From: Hoylesella nanceiensis DSM 19126 = JCM 15639
GTDB lineage: Bacteria > Bacteroidota > Bacteroidia > Bacteroidales > Bacteroidaceae
DNA: 64,000 nucleotides
Reading direction: 5' to 3'
NCBI RefSeq assembly: GCF_000379965.1
Contig: NZ_KB904328.1
Span: forward strand, 248,001-312,000
In this document: positions 1-8,459 of the stretch, in pieces
Position numbering within the stretch: the stretch's first letter is position 1
How the letters are laid out: every line of letters starts with the position of its first letter
Program-made: the position numbers and the translations under genes
The notes under the pieces: generated by a model
Seen by the model: only the letters and a program-made list of their open reading frames with translations
Told to the model about the DNA's origin: nothing
The model's database searches: none

Positions 1-534
1 AGGTTCATCGATAAGATGATGGATGCAGGTGTAAGAGTATTCAAAATCGAAGGTCGTGCACGTGGACCAGAGTATGTTTACAAGGTAGTTACATGCTATA
101 AAGAAGCCATTGAGAGCGTATTAAACGGCACTTTCACTGAAGAAAAGAAGGATAAGTGGGACGAAGAGCTATCAAAAGTGTTCAATCGTGGCTTCTGGGA
201 CGGCTATTATCAAGGCCAAAAGCTGGGCGAATGGAACAAAAACTATGGTAGTGCAGCCACCGAAAAGAAAGTACTTGTGGGCAAAGTAGTAAAATATTTC
301 TCTAAAATAGGCGTGGCAGAGATTGCTGTTACCGCTTCTGAAATAGAGAAAGGAGAACGCATTTTGATCACAGGACCTACCACTGGAGTGATGTATCTCG
401 ATGCAAATGAAATTCGATACGACCTCAATCCAGTTGAAAAGGTAGAGAAAGGTTGGAACGTTTCAATCCCCGTTACCGACAAAGTGCGCCCTAACGACAA
501 AGTGTTTAAGCTCGTTACTGTAGCCCCCAAATAA
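1..534 (+). CDS. Peptidase U32 family protein, C-terminal part (5' end outside window)
   Basis: The reading frame is already open at base 1, so the gene is cut by the window edge; about 177 codons remain and the Met at 16 is internal. The segment FKIEGRARGPEYVYKVV is the typical end of the U32 (YegQ/RlhA/PrtC-like) barrel, and the last ~80 residues form the small beta-rich C-terminal domain seen in this family (ITGPTTGVMYLDANEIR region). U32 proteins act in tRNA or rRNA hydroxylation or as collagenase-like proteases; the part visible here does not decide which. The next gene, sufE, lies 232 bp downstream beyond a four-unit repeat element, so co-transcription is doubtful. Family call is firm, precise substrate unknown. 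Confidence 0.85.
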   Translation, partial: RFIDKMMDAGVRVFKIEGRARGPEYVYKVVTCYKEAIESVLNGTFTEEKKDKWDEELSKVFNRGFWDGYYQGQKLGEWNKNYGSAATEKKVLVGKVVKYFSKIGVAEIAVTASEIEKGERILITGPTTGVMYLDANEIRYDLNPVEKVEKGWNVSIPVTDKVRPNDKVFKLVTVAPK

Positions 535-547
535 CACATTGTCTGGC

Positions 548-635
548 AAAAGCTATGAGTTTGCACCCCAAAAGCAATGCACTTACACCCTAAAAGCAGT
601 GCTTTTACATTGCAAAGTCAATGCTTTTCTAACCC
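548..635. repeat. Four-unit 22-bp dyad repeat element (array A)
   Basis: Four units start at 548, 570, 592 and 614, each 22 bp: a 15-bp near-palindromic core (unit 3 is AAAAGCAGTGCTTTT) plus a 7-bp C-rich spacer. It lies between the U32 gene and sufE, both on the plus strand. First of fourteen such elements in the window. Confidence 0.9.
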
Positions 636-766
636 AAGAGCAAAAGCCTTATAAACAAAGGACTTGCGAAGGGCGACACAAAAAGAAAATAATTAGAAAA
701 TAATTCACAAACAACCCTCCTCAGAAAGCACCTCAAAAGGCTTTCTGAGGCATAATATTCAAAGGT

Positions 767-1183
767 ATGACTATCAATCAAATACAAGACGAAGTAATCG
801 AAGAGTTCAACGATTTCGCTGATTGGATGGATAAATATCAAATGCTTATCGACTTAGGTAACGAACTTTCACCACTCGATAACCAATATAAAACAGAAGA
901 AAACCTCATCGAAGGCTGTCAAAGTAGAGTGTGGGTGCAATGCGATTTCGACGGAACACAATTGCATTTCACTGCAGATAGCGACGCTTTAATTGTGAAA
1001 GGCATCATCGCTTTGCTTATTAGAGTACTCGATAATCACACTCCTCAAGAGATATTAGATAGCGACTTATACTTTATTGACGCTATTGGTTTGAAAGAAC
1101 ACCTATCTCCTACCCGTTCAAACGGACTCCTTTCGATGGTTAAACGCATTAAGGCTTATGCCTTAGTATATGCTCAAAGCTAA
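767..1183 (+). CDS. sufE: SufE family cysteine desulfuration protein
   Basis: The 138-residue product has the usual SufE length. Its sulfur-accepting cysteine lies in the motif LIEGCQSRVWV, and the C-terminal NGLLSMVKRIKAYAL segment is typical. SufE takes the persulfide from a SufS-type cysteine desulfurase and passes it to the SufBCD scaffold during Fe-S cluster assembly in the cytoplasm. No other suf gene is nearby, as is common when sufE is unlinked in Bacteroidota. The SpoU methyltransferase gene follows after only 27 bp, so the two probably share a transcript. No clear promoter box was found upstream. Assignment rests on motif recognition and is strong. Confidence 0.9.
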   Translation: MTINQIQDEVIEEFNDFADWMDKYQMLIDLGNELSPLDNQYKTEENLIEGCQSRVWVQCDFDGTQLHFTADSDALIVKGIIALLIRVLDNHTPQEILDSDLYFIDAIGLKEHLSPTRSNGLLSMVKRIKAYALVYAQS

Positions 1184-1210
1184 ACACTTTACATAAGATT
1201 ACAGAATAAA

Positions 1211-1741
1211 ATGCGCAAGTTAAACGTATTAGAAATGAACCGTTTAACGGTAGAAGAGTTCAAAGCAGCTCGCAAACTACCCCTCGTTGTGGTGCTCGAC
1301 AATGTTCGTTCGCTCCATAATGTAGGCTCGGTGTTTCGCAGTTGTGATGCTTTTCGAATCGAAGCTGTTTACTTATGTGGCATAACGGCTACCCCACCCA
1401 GTGCCGAAATACATAAAACTGCACTCGGAGCAGAGGACAGTGTGAGCTGGAAATACTATGAATCGACCCTCAATGCGGTTGAAGAACTAAAGCAACAAGG
1501 CTATTTTGTGTATTCAATTGAGCAGGTGGAAGGATCGGAAAACATGGCTAAAATAAGCTTAGACGCCTCTAAACGCTATGCAGTTGTATTGGGAAACGAG
1601 GTGAAAGGCGTTGAACAAGCCGTGGTAAATGCCAGTGATAGCTGTTTAGAAATACCGCAATTGGGCACCAAACACTCGCTAAACGTAAGCGTAACCGCTG
1701 GAATTGTGGTGTGGGAGTTTGCTAAACAACTCGTACTTTAA
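1211..1741 (+). CDS. TrmH/SpoU family RNA methyltransferase
   Basis: A 176-residue SPOUT enzyme showing all three family motifs: motif 1 LDNVRSLHNVGSVFRSCDA, motif 2 VVLGNEVKGV and motif 3 SLNVSVTAGIVVWEF. These build the trefoil-knot site for S-adenosylmethionine, so it should 2'-O-methylate a ribose in tRNA or rRNA. It lacks the N-terminal substrate-binding extension of the 23S rRNA enzyme RlmB and is close in size to TrmL/TrmH-type tRNA enzymes; which nucleotide it modifies cannot be read here. It lies 27 bp after sufE. A small hairpin with a TTCG loop (stem 1742-1747 with 1752-1757) directly follows the stop codon but has no T-run. Confidence 0.88.
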   Translation: MRKLNVLEMNRLTVEEFKAARKLPLVVVLDNVRSLHNVGSVFRSCDAFRIEAVYLCGITATPPSAEIHKTALGAEDSVSWKYYESTLNAVEELKQQGYFVYSIEQVEGSENMAKISLDASKRYAVVLGNEVKGVEQAVVNASDSCLEIPQLGTKHSLNVSVTAGIVVWEFAKQLVL

Positions 1742-1796
1742 TTGCTTTTCGAAGCAAATAAGGAATCCATAGTAAAACAACTACATTGTAACAAGA

Positions 1797-4700
1797 ATGA
1801 AACCCGTGAACCTTTATACTTCAATAGCACGTTTCGTTGAACAAATAAGTGGTGCAACGAAACTGAAAAGACGTGCAATAAAGGTCGTTCTATCGTTCTT
1901 CTTAACGATAATTTTCATTGCTTGTAACGAACAAAACCATAACCTTCAGCTCGGAGAAATTGAGCAATCGTTCGACGAACAGCTTGTTTCTATCTCTCAA
2001 GAGAATGATTCTATGAGCTGGATAGGTAGTGCTGAGGGTGATGTTTGGCGCATATCGGCTCACACAAAGCAACATTTTGATATTTCAGACGACCGCATTT
2101 ACAAAGTGGTTGTACAGCCCTTGCCCAATAACGACACGCTTTGTTGGATTGGAATTCGCAACAAAGGACTCCAAAAATGGCAGTTATTGCAAGGCAAACT
2201 ACATTATATCAGTAGTTATCCTATCCCCTTTAAAGGTGTAAACTACTCAGTTTACGACATCATTTCTACGCAAAACAAGTTGTTAGTAGCAACGAGTAAC
2301 GGCTTGTTCTGCCTGCCTTTTAACAGCGAAAGCAATGCCCTTCAACGCTTATACCCCACTAAAACCGACCCAAGTTGCATGGGTCCTAAGGTTATTCGCA
2401 AGCTTGCGCAATATAACAACAACACTGTTGTAGCCGCATCGCAAAGCGGTTTGTTGGTAATAGACCTGCCAACCAATCACGTTTCGGCACTTCATGCACA
2501 GCAAGACGTGAAATATATTCACATTAAGAACGACACTTTATACACCCTTCTCAATCATTCTCTCGTCAAAGAAGGCATCAAAGGACAGGTATTTAAGAGT
2601 GTTTCGCTCGATTTTAGTCCTGCTGTTTACACACAAATCGACAACACCCACTATTTAATAGGCAACAAAACCATTGCCATTAGCAAAGATCTTGACAACT
2701 TTATCACCATCCCTTTGCGTCGAAAAGTGCCCACTTTGTGCAGTAATATCTTAACCATTGGGGCGAAAAACGGCTTTATGACGCTGGTAACGGAGAACGC
2801 TTTGTGGCGCATTCCGCATCATCTTAGCGTGTTTAATGATAACGGAGCCATAACAACTGCATGTTCCGACGAAAACAACAGCTATTTTATCAATGCCCAA
2901 AACGAGGTGTATTGCAGAAAAAACAATGAGCTATCGGCTAAGAAAATATACACACTTCCTGCCTCAGAGACGGTTCTTCAGCTTCATTCTAACCACAAAC
3001 AGCTGTTCTATACCACTGCTAACAACTCGGTAAAGACCATCTCTTTAAGCTCAAGTTACATCAAAAACCAACTCTTTGTACGCCCTTCTACCCTCTATCA
3101 AAGCTGTGCAAAGATCACCACCTCATATCTTTTTAGCGACGATAAGCAAACAAAACTCTACTTAGGAGTGCAAGATAGCGCCTTTATTATCGATCCCAAA
3201 GGAACTATTGAGCCTCTTAATAACTTCCAAAACAAATATGTTATCGCCTTTCTTTCAAAGGATAACAATGCACATTTGTATATTGCTACGCTCAATAATG
3301 GCCTGTTTTATGGCACAAATAACAAGTTTGTACCCATCAGTAGCAACGACTCTACGGGCGCATTGCGTGACTTTATTGTTACAGATGAGCACAATCCACG
3401 ATTTATTGGAGCCACCAATAGATTGGTGTTTATGCAAAACAGCAATGAACAAAAGCACATTAAGGGAATTAAAAAGCTGTTGTATGTGAACGACACGCTA
3501 TTCTATGCAGTGCTGAACAATGGCATTTTGCCTTTAACCCGCAAAGGAAATAGTTTGAAAGTGCACCATGTTTTGTATCCAGATATTCAGTTCGAGGCCG
3601 CTGCCTGCAATGTTTCTAAACAGCAATTGCAGTTGGGAAGTGCCATAGGTGTGTTGTTGCTCGATGCCGAAACGGGCGACAATGCAAAGTGGTTGTATTT
3701 TGATAGCAGCGTACCCAATATGCGAATTCTCCTCATTATCGCAGCCTTTGCCCTGCTAACACTCATTTCTGCGGTGATTATCATGAAGAATAGAGGACAA
3801 AACAGCGCCGAGTTAAACCTCGAATCGAAAGAAATTCTGTTGCAACGTCTAAAAGATTTAGAGGCGATGTTCGACCTATTAGAACGAAGCGACAGAGGAA
3901 ATATTGAGCAATTGCGCAACGATCTCGATGCAATAACATTGTCGGCACGCAAAGCCAACAAGCAATTAACAGCCGTTTCGCAACGCATTATGCAATTAAA
4001 CCGCAACACTGCGATGTTGTTACCTAAGAAACTGCAAAGTCAAATCAACCAAATAGCCACCATCAACGCTTGCGAACGCAACACACTCACACTCGAATCG
4101 CAAAACGCTTTGGCATCGGATAACCTCGAAACGATTAAAGATCAGGTGCAAAAGAATCAGCCTTGGATTCAACAAACCATGGCTATTATCGAAACATTGG
4201 CACTCTATAAAGGCACAATGGCACGTGTTGCGCCTATCAACGGCATTACCACTGAGGTGCAAAACGATATCACCCTCACCGAAAAAGCATTGATTAGAGA
4301 GCCTTTGAGCACCACTCTCGGTTACTTTAAGCAGTTGAGTGAGCACTATGAATGGCTGATGGGAGCAGAGAGTTTGCCTGCCCTTGTAGACTATTTAGAT
4401 GGTCTTTTTGTGCGATTGAACGACCTTTCGCCACAAAGCAACATTGTTTCAGCAATCGAAAAGGAGCTGAAAGAGATTGAATTAACGCTCAAAAACACCG
4501 ATAGAGAGCAGGTTCTTGTGAACATAAAGCGCATTACTAAGGTGATAGAACAGCTCGAAGAGTTGAAAAAATTGAGCAATTCGATGGAAAACTATGTCAC
4601 CATTAGGCAGTATGTCATTCACAATAACAAGGAGAAAGCAGTGCCTAAGCAGGCTTTCCAACTTGAAAACGAGGTGGCACAGAGGGCAAGTAACGAGGTA

Positions 4701-5021
4701 GAAGCCATTAAAGAGAGTGTAAATAAGGTGTTGAAAGGATTAGAACAAACCGATATTTACATTGTACACGACGTGTTGAATTTGAACAGAAAGGATAGTC
4801 AAACGGCACAAGTATTAGCTCTTCTCTTGGCCAATGCAAAGGTAAAGCGCACGCTTATTGCTGGAATGTTGGGCTTATATGGTAACTTTAATCCTGTTAT
4901 TAGTCGTTTGGTTAATGGCAAACTGAAGCCTAACAGAGAGCAACTCACTGAATATATACAACACACTCCTGCCACTTTGGTACAAGGAATTTTAGCTCTT
5001 ATCGACAAGAGTGAGGCATAG
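1797..5021 (+). CDS. Large membrane protein: beta-propeller-like sensor half, one TM, coiled coil, possible HTH
   Basis: Product of 1074 residues without a family I can name. An N-terminal hydrophobic stretch (about 27-43, ending FLTIIFIAC) looks like a signal anchor or a weak lipobox. Residues ~55-635 are rich in short beta-strands with repeated W-I-G, L-Y-L-G and N-G-L patterns, as in extracytoplasmic two-component-regulator propellers. A single strong membrane span lies at about 642-665 (RILLIIAAFALLTLISAVII). After it come ~330 residues of heptad-rich helix. The last 60 residues contain LIAGMLGLYGNFNPVISRL followed by VNGKLKP, which has the spacing of a helix-turn-helix of the XRE kind, but this is inference. 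No histidine kinase, receiver or LuxR domain is visible. It stands alone, 55 bp after the methyltransferase. Confidence 0.7.
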   Translation: MKPVNLYTSIARFVEQISGATKLKRRAIKVVLSFFLTIIFIACNEQNHNLQLGEIEQSFDEQLVSISQENDSMSWIGSAEGDVWRISAHTKQHFDISDDRIYKVVVQPLPNNDTLCWIGIRNKGLQKWQLLQGKLHYISSYPIPFKGVNYSVYDIISTQNKLLVATSNGLFCLPFNSESNALQRLYPTKTDPSCMGPKVIRKLAQYNNNTVVAASQSGLLVIDLPTNHVSALHAQQDVKYIHIKNDTLYTLLNHSLVKEGIKGQVFKSVSLDFSPAVYTQIDNTHYLIGNKTIAISKDLDNFITIPLRRKVPTLCSNILTIGAKNGFMTLVTENALWRIPHHLSVFNDNGAITTACSDENNSYFINAQNEVYCRKNNELSAKKIYTLPASETVLQLHSNHKQLFYTTANNSVKTISLSSSYIKNQLFVRPSTLYQSCAKITTSYLFSDDKQTKLYLGVQDSAFIIDPKGTIEPLNNFQNKYVIAFLSKDNNAHLYIATLNNGLFYGTNNKFVPISSNDSTGALRDFIVTDEHNPRFIGATNRLVFMQNSNEQKHIKGIKKLLYVNDTLFYAVLNNGILPLTRKGNSLKVHHVLYPDIQFEAAACNVSKQQLQLGSAIGVLLLDAETGDNAKWLYFDSSVPNMRILLIIAAFALLTLISAVIIMKNRGQNSAELNLESKEILLQRLKDLEAMFDLLERSDRGNIEQLRNDLDAITLSARKANKQLTAVSQRIMQLNRNTAMLLPKKLQSQINQIATINACERNTLTLESQNALASDNLETIKDQVQKNQPWIQQTMAIIETLALYKGTMARVAPINGITTEVQNDITLTEKALIREPLSTTLGYFKQLSEHYEWLMGAESLPALVDYLDGLFVRLNDLSPQSNIVSAIEKELKEIELTLKNTDREQVLVNIKRITKVIEQLEELKKLSNSMENYVTIRQYVIHNNKEKAVPKQAFQLENEVAQRASNEVEAIKESVNKVLKGLEQTDIYIVHDVLNLNRKDSQTAQVLALLLANAKVKRTLIAGMLGLYGNFNPVISRLVNGKLKPNREQLTEYIQHTPATLVQGILALIDKSEA

Positions 5022-5051
5022 TGCGAACCAAGTGTTGCACTATATAGAAAC

Positions 5052-5139
5052 AAAAGCACTGCAATTAGGATCTAATTGCAGTGCTTTTAGTAGGTAATCT
5101 CAATGCTTTTGCACCCCAATAACAATGCTTTTATTTTAC
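5052..5139. repeat. Four-unit 22-bp dyad repeat element (array B) with perfect 17-bp hairpin
   Basis: Units start at 5052, 5074, 5096 and 5118. Units 1 and 2 together form a perfect inverted repeat, 5052-5068 with 5072-5088, around the 3-nt loop GAT. No T-run follows, so it is not a standard terminator although it lies 31 bp after the stop of the 1074-residue gene. Confidence 0.9.
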
Positions 5140-5278
5140 AATGTTTTTCGTTCTAACAAGTAGAAGAAATGCAGATGAAAGCAAGGAAGTGGGTAATTAT
5201 GGAACAATATCTCGTTAAAAAATTATAACAAACGTATATCTTTCCCCAAACTATGCCCCTTATATCCCTTTATTTTAG

Positions 5279-5286
5279 TACTTTTG
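5279..5286 (+). promoter_or_regulatory. -7 box TACTTTTG of tRNA-Arg
   Basis: Exact match to the Bacteroidota -7 consensus TAnnTTTG, only 4 bp before the mature tRNA 5' end. No TTG is seen at the usual distance upstream. The predicted start of transcription therefore falls at or next to the first tRNA base. Confidence 0.6.
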
Positions 5287-5290
5287 CAGC

Positions 5291-5365
5291 GGTTCCGTAG
5301 CTCAGTTGGATTAGAGCAACAGCCTTCTAAGCTGTGGGTCAAGGGTTCGAACCCCTTCGGAATCA
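5291..5365 (+). tRNA. tRNA-Arg (anticodon TCT)
   Basis: A full cloverleaf can be drawn. Acceptor GGTTCCG (5291-5297) pairs with CGGAATC (5358-5364) with one G-T pair; D stem GCTC/GAGC; anticodon stem ACAGC/GCTGT around the loop CTTCTAA, giving anticodon TCT (reads AGA); T stem AAGGG/CCCTT around TTCGAAC. Base 5365 is the discriminator A. CCA is not encoded. It is a solitary tRNA. Confidence 0.95.
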
Positions 5366-5366
5366 C

Positions 5367-5420
5367 TAAAAAGCAAAGGCATTATCAATGATTTGATAGC
5401 GTTTTTGCTTTTTTGTTTTA
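5367..5420 (+). terminator. Probable terminator of tRNA-Arg
   Basis: AAAAAGCAAA near 5368 pairs with TTTGCTTTTTT near 5404-5413, with an inner TATCA/TGATA stem; the descending arm merges into a T-rich tail. Stem is AT-rich but well placed directly after the tRNA. Confidence 0.5.
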
Positions 5421-5549
5421 TATCAGTTCCACTTCTTTAGTCGTCTAATAACAAGTCTTTTCAATATAAACGAAAGGCTAAAGGACAGATTTTATAGATT
5501 TATTCAGCACACGTTACGCATCACTTGGCACCCAAAAGGTTGTTGGTGG

Positions 5550-5602
5550 AGATAACAATAAAACGCCTTCGACACCCATCAACAATGGATTTCGAAAGCG
5601 TT
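5550..5602 (-). terminator. Probable terminator for the 5646-6017 gene
   Basis: AACGCCTTCGA (5562-5572) pairs with TCGAAAGCGTT (5592-5602) with one mismatch; on the minus strand it is followed by TTTTATTGTT. It lies about 45 bp beyond the minus-strand stop codon. Confidence 0.5.
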
Positions 5603-5645
5603 CAATCGTTATTTTCAATCTTAAATAATAGGAGCGTTTACCCTA

Positions 5646-6017
5646 TTACTTTGGGTTTTGCTTGTGAAACTTCTCTGCTTCGGCAATAAGCCACTTCTTT
5701 CTGAACTTGAATACGGCAAAGAATGGAAGGAAAAGGAAGGGCAAACTCATCACAGCAAATATGAGAGTGGTGGCCTTTCTACTGGCTCTTGAATGAATAT
5801 TATCGCCAAGTCCATTCACAGTATCAACAATAGATTCGAGCAATTCTGCTCCTCCTATGAGATAAAGTATAAAAATTTCGATTGCAACAATACCAAAGAA
5901 CACTCCTAAAAGCTTCTTTCCTATTCGGTCGCAAATGGCCATTCGAGTTTGCAAGTCGATGTCTTTGCCGTGGGGTATGTTAGCAAACCAGTCGTTTGCA
6001 CGTTCTTCGTGTGTCAT
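5646..6017 (-). CDS. Hypothetical two-TM membrane protein
   Basis: I chose the internal Met at 6017 (MTHEERANDWFANIPHG), giving 123 residues, because the upstream extension to 6152 is low-complexity and unlike a protein start. The product has a short charged N-terminus, a first membrane span (about residues 34-53, GVFFGIVAIEIFILYLIGGA), a ~30-residue loop, a second span (about 84-103) and a basic tail ending KFHKQNPK. No family is recognised. It stands alone between tRNA-Arg and the sulfatase, which is transcribed the same way 168 bp upstream. Function unknown. Confidence 0.6.
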   Translation of the reverse strand: MTHEERANDWFANIPHGKDIDLQTRMAICDRIGKKLLGVFFGIVAIEIFILYLIGGAELLESIVDTVNGLGDNIHSRASRKATTLIFAVMSLPFLFLPFFAVFKFRKKWLIAEAEKFHKQNPK

Positions 6018-6184
6018 AATTTTATTGACTTTAAATTCATTTTGTATTTCAATAACGAGATAAAGCAGGCGTATAAGCCCGTTGTTTCTCGTTCGTTCTT
6101 GCCTAAGAGCTTTGCCCTGATGATGAAGGCGAGCAGATATTGCAAAAAACATCTGCTGTAATCGCCATCAACCAACATTTCTTT

Positions 6185-7771
6185 TTAGTTCAAAGGGTAC
6201 TTAAAACGAATGGGATCATCGTATTGTTCTTGTAGCTTCCAAAGCTCTTTTTTAAGCTTCTTCACCACTTGTTGCATGTTCGCATCGTTGTAAGCGTTGT
6301 GCATTTCTTTTGGGTCTTTCTCTAAATCGTATAGTTCCCAAGTGTCGATGTCGTTATAGAAATGAATCAACTTATAGCGTTTTGTTCTAATTCCATAATG
6401 TCTTTTCACTGCATGTTCAGCGGGATATTCGTGGAAATGATAGTAAAGAGCATCTCTCCAGTGCTTTTGTTTTTGTCCTTTTAATAGTGGAAGCAACGAA
6501 ACTCCTTGTATATCGCTTGGCACATTCACGCCTGCTAACTGCAAAATGGTTGGAGCATAGTCGATGTTTTGCACCATTTCGGTTACATCTCCACGTTTGT
6601 TGAATTCTTTTGGCAAAGACATTACCAATGGAGTACGCATACTTTCTTCGTACATAAAGCGCTTATCGAACCATCCATGCTCTCCCATATAGAAGCCTTG
6701 GTCGGACGCATAGATCACAATAGTGTTCTTATCGAGACCTGTTTGCTTTAAATAATCGAGCACTCTACCTACGTTATCGTCGAAAGTTTTAAGCACTTTA
6801 GCATAGTCTCTCATATAACGTTGGAACTTATATTTATACAATTCCACTGTATCTTTATGCTCTTTGCTGTAGAAGTCGATAGAAAGAGGAGAATATAACT
6901 TGAAGTATTCTGCCTTTTCTTCATCGCTCATTCTGCTAAGCATACCCACATAGCCATCTGAAAGACGTGACTTTTGACCTGGAAGATACATCTTTGTGTC
7001 GTAGATAATATCCATATGCTTGCCAACTTGCATCTCTTGAGCCGACGCAGCCTTTCTTCCCTCGTAGTTATCGTCGAAGTTATCGGGCATATCGAAGGTC
7101 TTATCTTCATACTCATTCAAGTATTTCATCTCAGGAAGCCAGTTTCTATGGCATGCTTTGTGTTGCATTAAAAGCACGAAAGGCTTATCTTTATCACGCT
7201 GTTCAAGCCAGTTTAAGCCGAGATCTGTAACGATATTGGTTACATATCCCTTATATCGAACAGTGTCGTTGTTCATAGTTATGAAGTCAGGATTATAGTA
7301 ATTACCTTGTCCAGGGAATATAGTCCAATAGTCAAAGCCCGTTGGAAGGGTCTCAAGATGCCACTTTCCGACGATAGCTGTTTGATAACCTGCCTTTTGA
7401 AGCAGCTTAGGAAAGGTCTGTTGGGTGCCATCAAACACGCTCATCTCGTTGCTTAAGAAGCCATTTTTGTGACTATGTTTACCTGTTAACATACACGCTC
7501 TACTTGGACCTGATAGCGAATTGGCCACGAAACTATTGGTGAATTTAACACCATTGTCGGCAATTCGGTCGAGATTAGGGGTGTTAACATAACGCTTGTC
7601 ATAACAACTCATCATTTGAGCAGTGTGGTCGTCGGTCATAATCATCACCACATTGTATTTTTGTTGTGGTGCTTTATCGGCCTTGTTTTGAGCCAATGCC
7701 AATGAAGAAGGAACCAAAGCTCCGAGCCATGGCGTAAGAAGTGTTGCGATGTGTGTGATTTTTGGTGTCAT
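6185..7771 (-). CDS. Secreted sulfatase (S1 family)
   Basis: 528 residues from the Met at 7771. This start gives a clean signal peptide (MTPKITHIATLLTPWLGALV...ALAQ); an upstream Met at 7801 would run into repeat array C and is unlikely. Metal ligands D47-D48 (IMTDDH) and the modification motif S87-G-P-S-R mark a serine-type sulfatase, so formylglycine would be made by an anaerobic anSME-type maturase not seen in this window. The C-terminal LYDLEKDPKEMHNAYND block is standard. Such enzymes remove sulfate from host mucin glycans or glycosaminoglycans in the periplasm or outside. A consensus promoter lies at 7892-7923 and repeat array C occupies the 5' leader. Substrate cannot be told. Confidence 0.9.
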   Translation of the reverse strand: MTPKITHIATLLTPWLGALVPSSLALAQNKADKAPQQKYNVVMIMTDDHTAQMMSCYDKRYVNTPNLDRIADNGVKFTNSFVANSLSGPSRACMLTGKHSHKNGFLSNEMSVFDGTQQTFPKLLQKAGYQTAIVGKWHLETLPTGFDYWTIFPGQGNYYNPDFITMNNDTVRYKGYVTNIVTDLGLNWLEQRDKDKPFVLLMQHKACHRNWLPEMKYLNEYEDKTFDMPDNFDDNYEGRKAASAQEMQVGKHMDIIYDTKMYLPGQKSRLSDGYVGMLSRMSDEEKAEYFKLYSPLSIDFYSKEHKDTVELYKYKFQRYMRDYAKVLKTFDDNVGRVLDYLKQTGLDKNTIVIYASDQGFYMGEHGWFDKRFMYEESMRTPLVMSLPKEFNKRGDVTEMVQNIDYAPTILQLAGVNVPSDIQGVSLLPLLKGQKQKHWRDALYYHFHEYPAEHAVKRHYGIRTKRYKLIHFYNDIDTWELYDLEKDPKEMHNAYNDANMQQVVKKLKKELWKLQEQYDDPIRFKYPLN

Positions 7772-7793
7772 CAAAATATTTTGTTTAGGTTTA

Positions 7794-7881
7794 AAAAGCA
7801 CTGTTTTTGCATGCCAAAAGCATTGAGATTACACTCTAAAAGCATTGAGTTTAGGCGGTAAAAGCAGTGTTATTTAAATGT
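7794..7881. repeat. Four-unit 22-bp dyad repeat element (array C)
   Basis: Units start at 7794, 7816, 7838 and 7860. The element lies wholly downstream of the predicted sulfatase promoter, so it would be transcribed as part of the 5' leader. Confidence 0.9.
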
Positions 7882-7891
7882 GATAGTGATG

Positions 7892-7923
7892 CAAATGTAA
7901 TCATTTGCTTTTAGATATACAAA
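7892..7923 (-). promoter_or_regulatory. Promoter of the sulfatase gene
   Basis: On the minus strand TTTG (7923-7920), a 20-bp gap and TACATTTG (7899-7892) fit the Bacteroidota -33/-7 consensus in sequence and spacing. Predicted start near 7886, a leader of about 115 nt. Confidence 0.7.
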
Positions 7924-8276
7924 CGAAAGGAACTAAAAAAGAATGCTACCCACAACCATATTATAAGTGGAAGACCTTTCTAATAGTTTATTTCTTGTTA
8001 TGTTCTATAAATTATTCTCAATAAAACATTCACAATAAAGCATTTCTGTTCTCCTATTCTTTCTAACTTCTTCTCTACATTATAAAAACTATATTGAATT
8101 TATCGCGATCCTTTTCAATGAATCTTAACGCAACATCAAAACCTAATTGCACTTTTTGTGGGCAAGTTTTTTTATCCCACTTCTATATATAATATAAGGT
8201 GTAAAACACTTATAGCATTTTTATTCTTTCCCAACCCAATAACCCGTATACAACAGCCGTCACCGCCTCACTATTT
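7924..8276. other. Gene-free AT-rich divergent spacer
   Basis: This is the central part of the 7772-8459 spacer between the divergent sulfatase and GH32 genes. Apart from the flanking promoter boxes and arrays C and D it holds runs of A and T with short hairpin potential; I see no open frame with protein-like sequence and no RNA gene. Confidence 0.6.
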
Positions 8277-8364
8277 AAAAGCATTGAGTTTACGCCCTAA
8301 TAGCTATGCTTTTACACCACAAAAGCAATGCAATTAGAAAGCAATAGCAATGCTTTTTCAACAA
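8277..8364. repeat. Four-unit 22-bp dyad repeat element (array D)
   Basis: Units start at 8277, 8299, 8321 and 8343; unit 2 core is AATAGCTATGCTTTT. The element ends about 50 bp upstream of the GH32 -7 box. Confidence 0.9.
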
Positions 8365-8415
8365 AAAAAAATAAATAAAAAATGGTTTATATAAATAATG
8401 TTTGTAATAAATAAC

Positions 8416-8423
8416 TATCTTTG
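8416..8423 (+). promoter_or_regulatory. -7 box TATCTTTG of the GH32 gene
   Basis: Exact TAnnTTTG match 36 bp before the start codon at 8460. No clear TTG at the expected upstream distance, so an activator may be needed. Confidence 0.6.
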
Positions 8424-8459
8424 CCAATATCAAAGCAATAAACTTAAAATAGAATCAGT

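Noticed and set aside
4020-4346. Minus-strand frames inside the 1074-residue gene (also 3587-4009)
   Set aside because: Antisense shadows of a well-supported plus-strand gene.
7772-7801. Sulfatase start at 7801
   Set aside because: It would place repeat array C inside the coding sequence and spoil the signal peptide; the Met at 7771 fits better.
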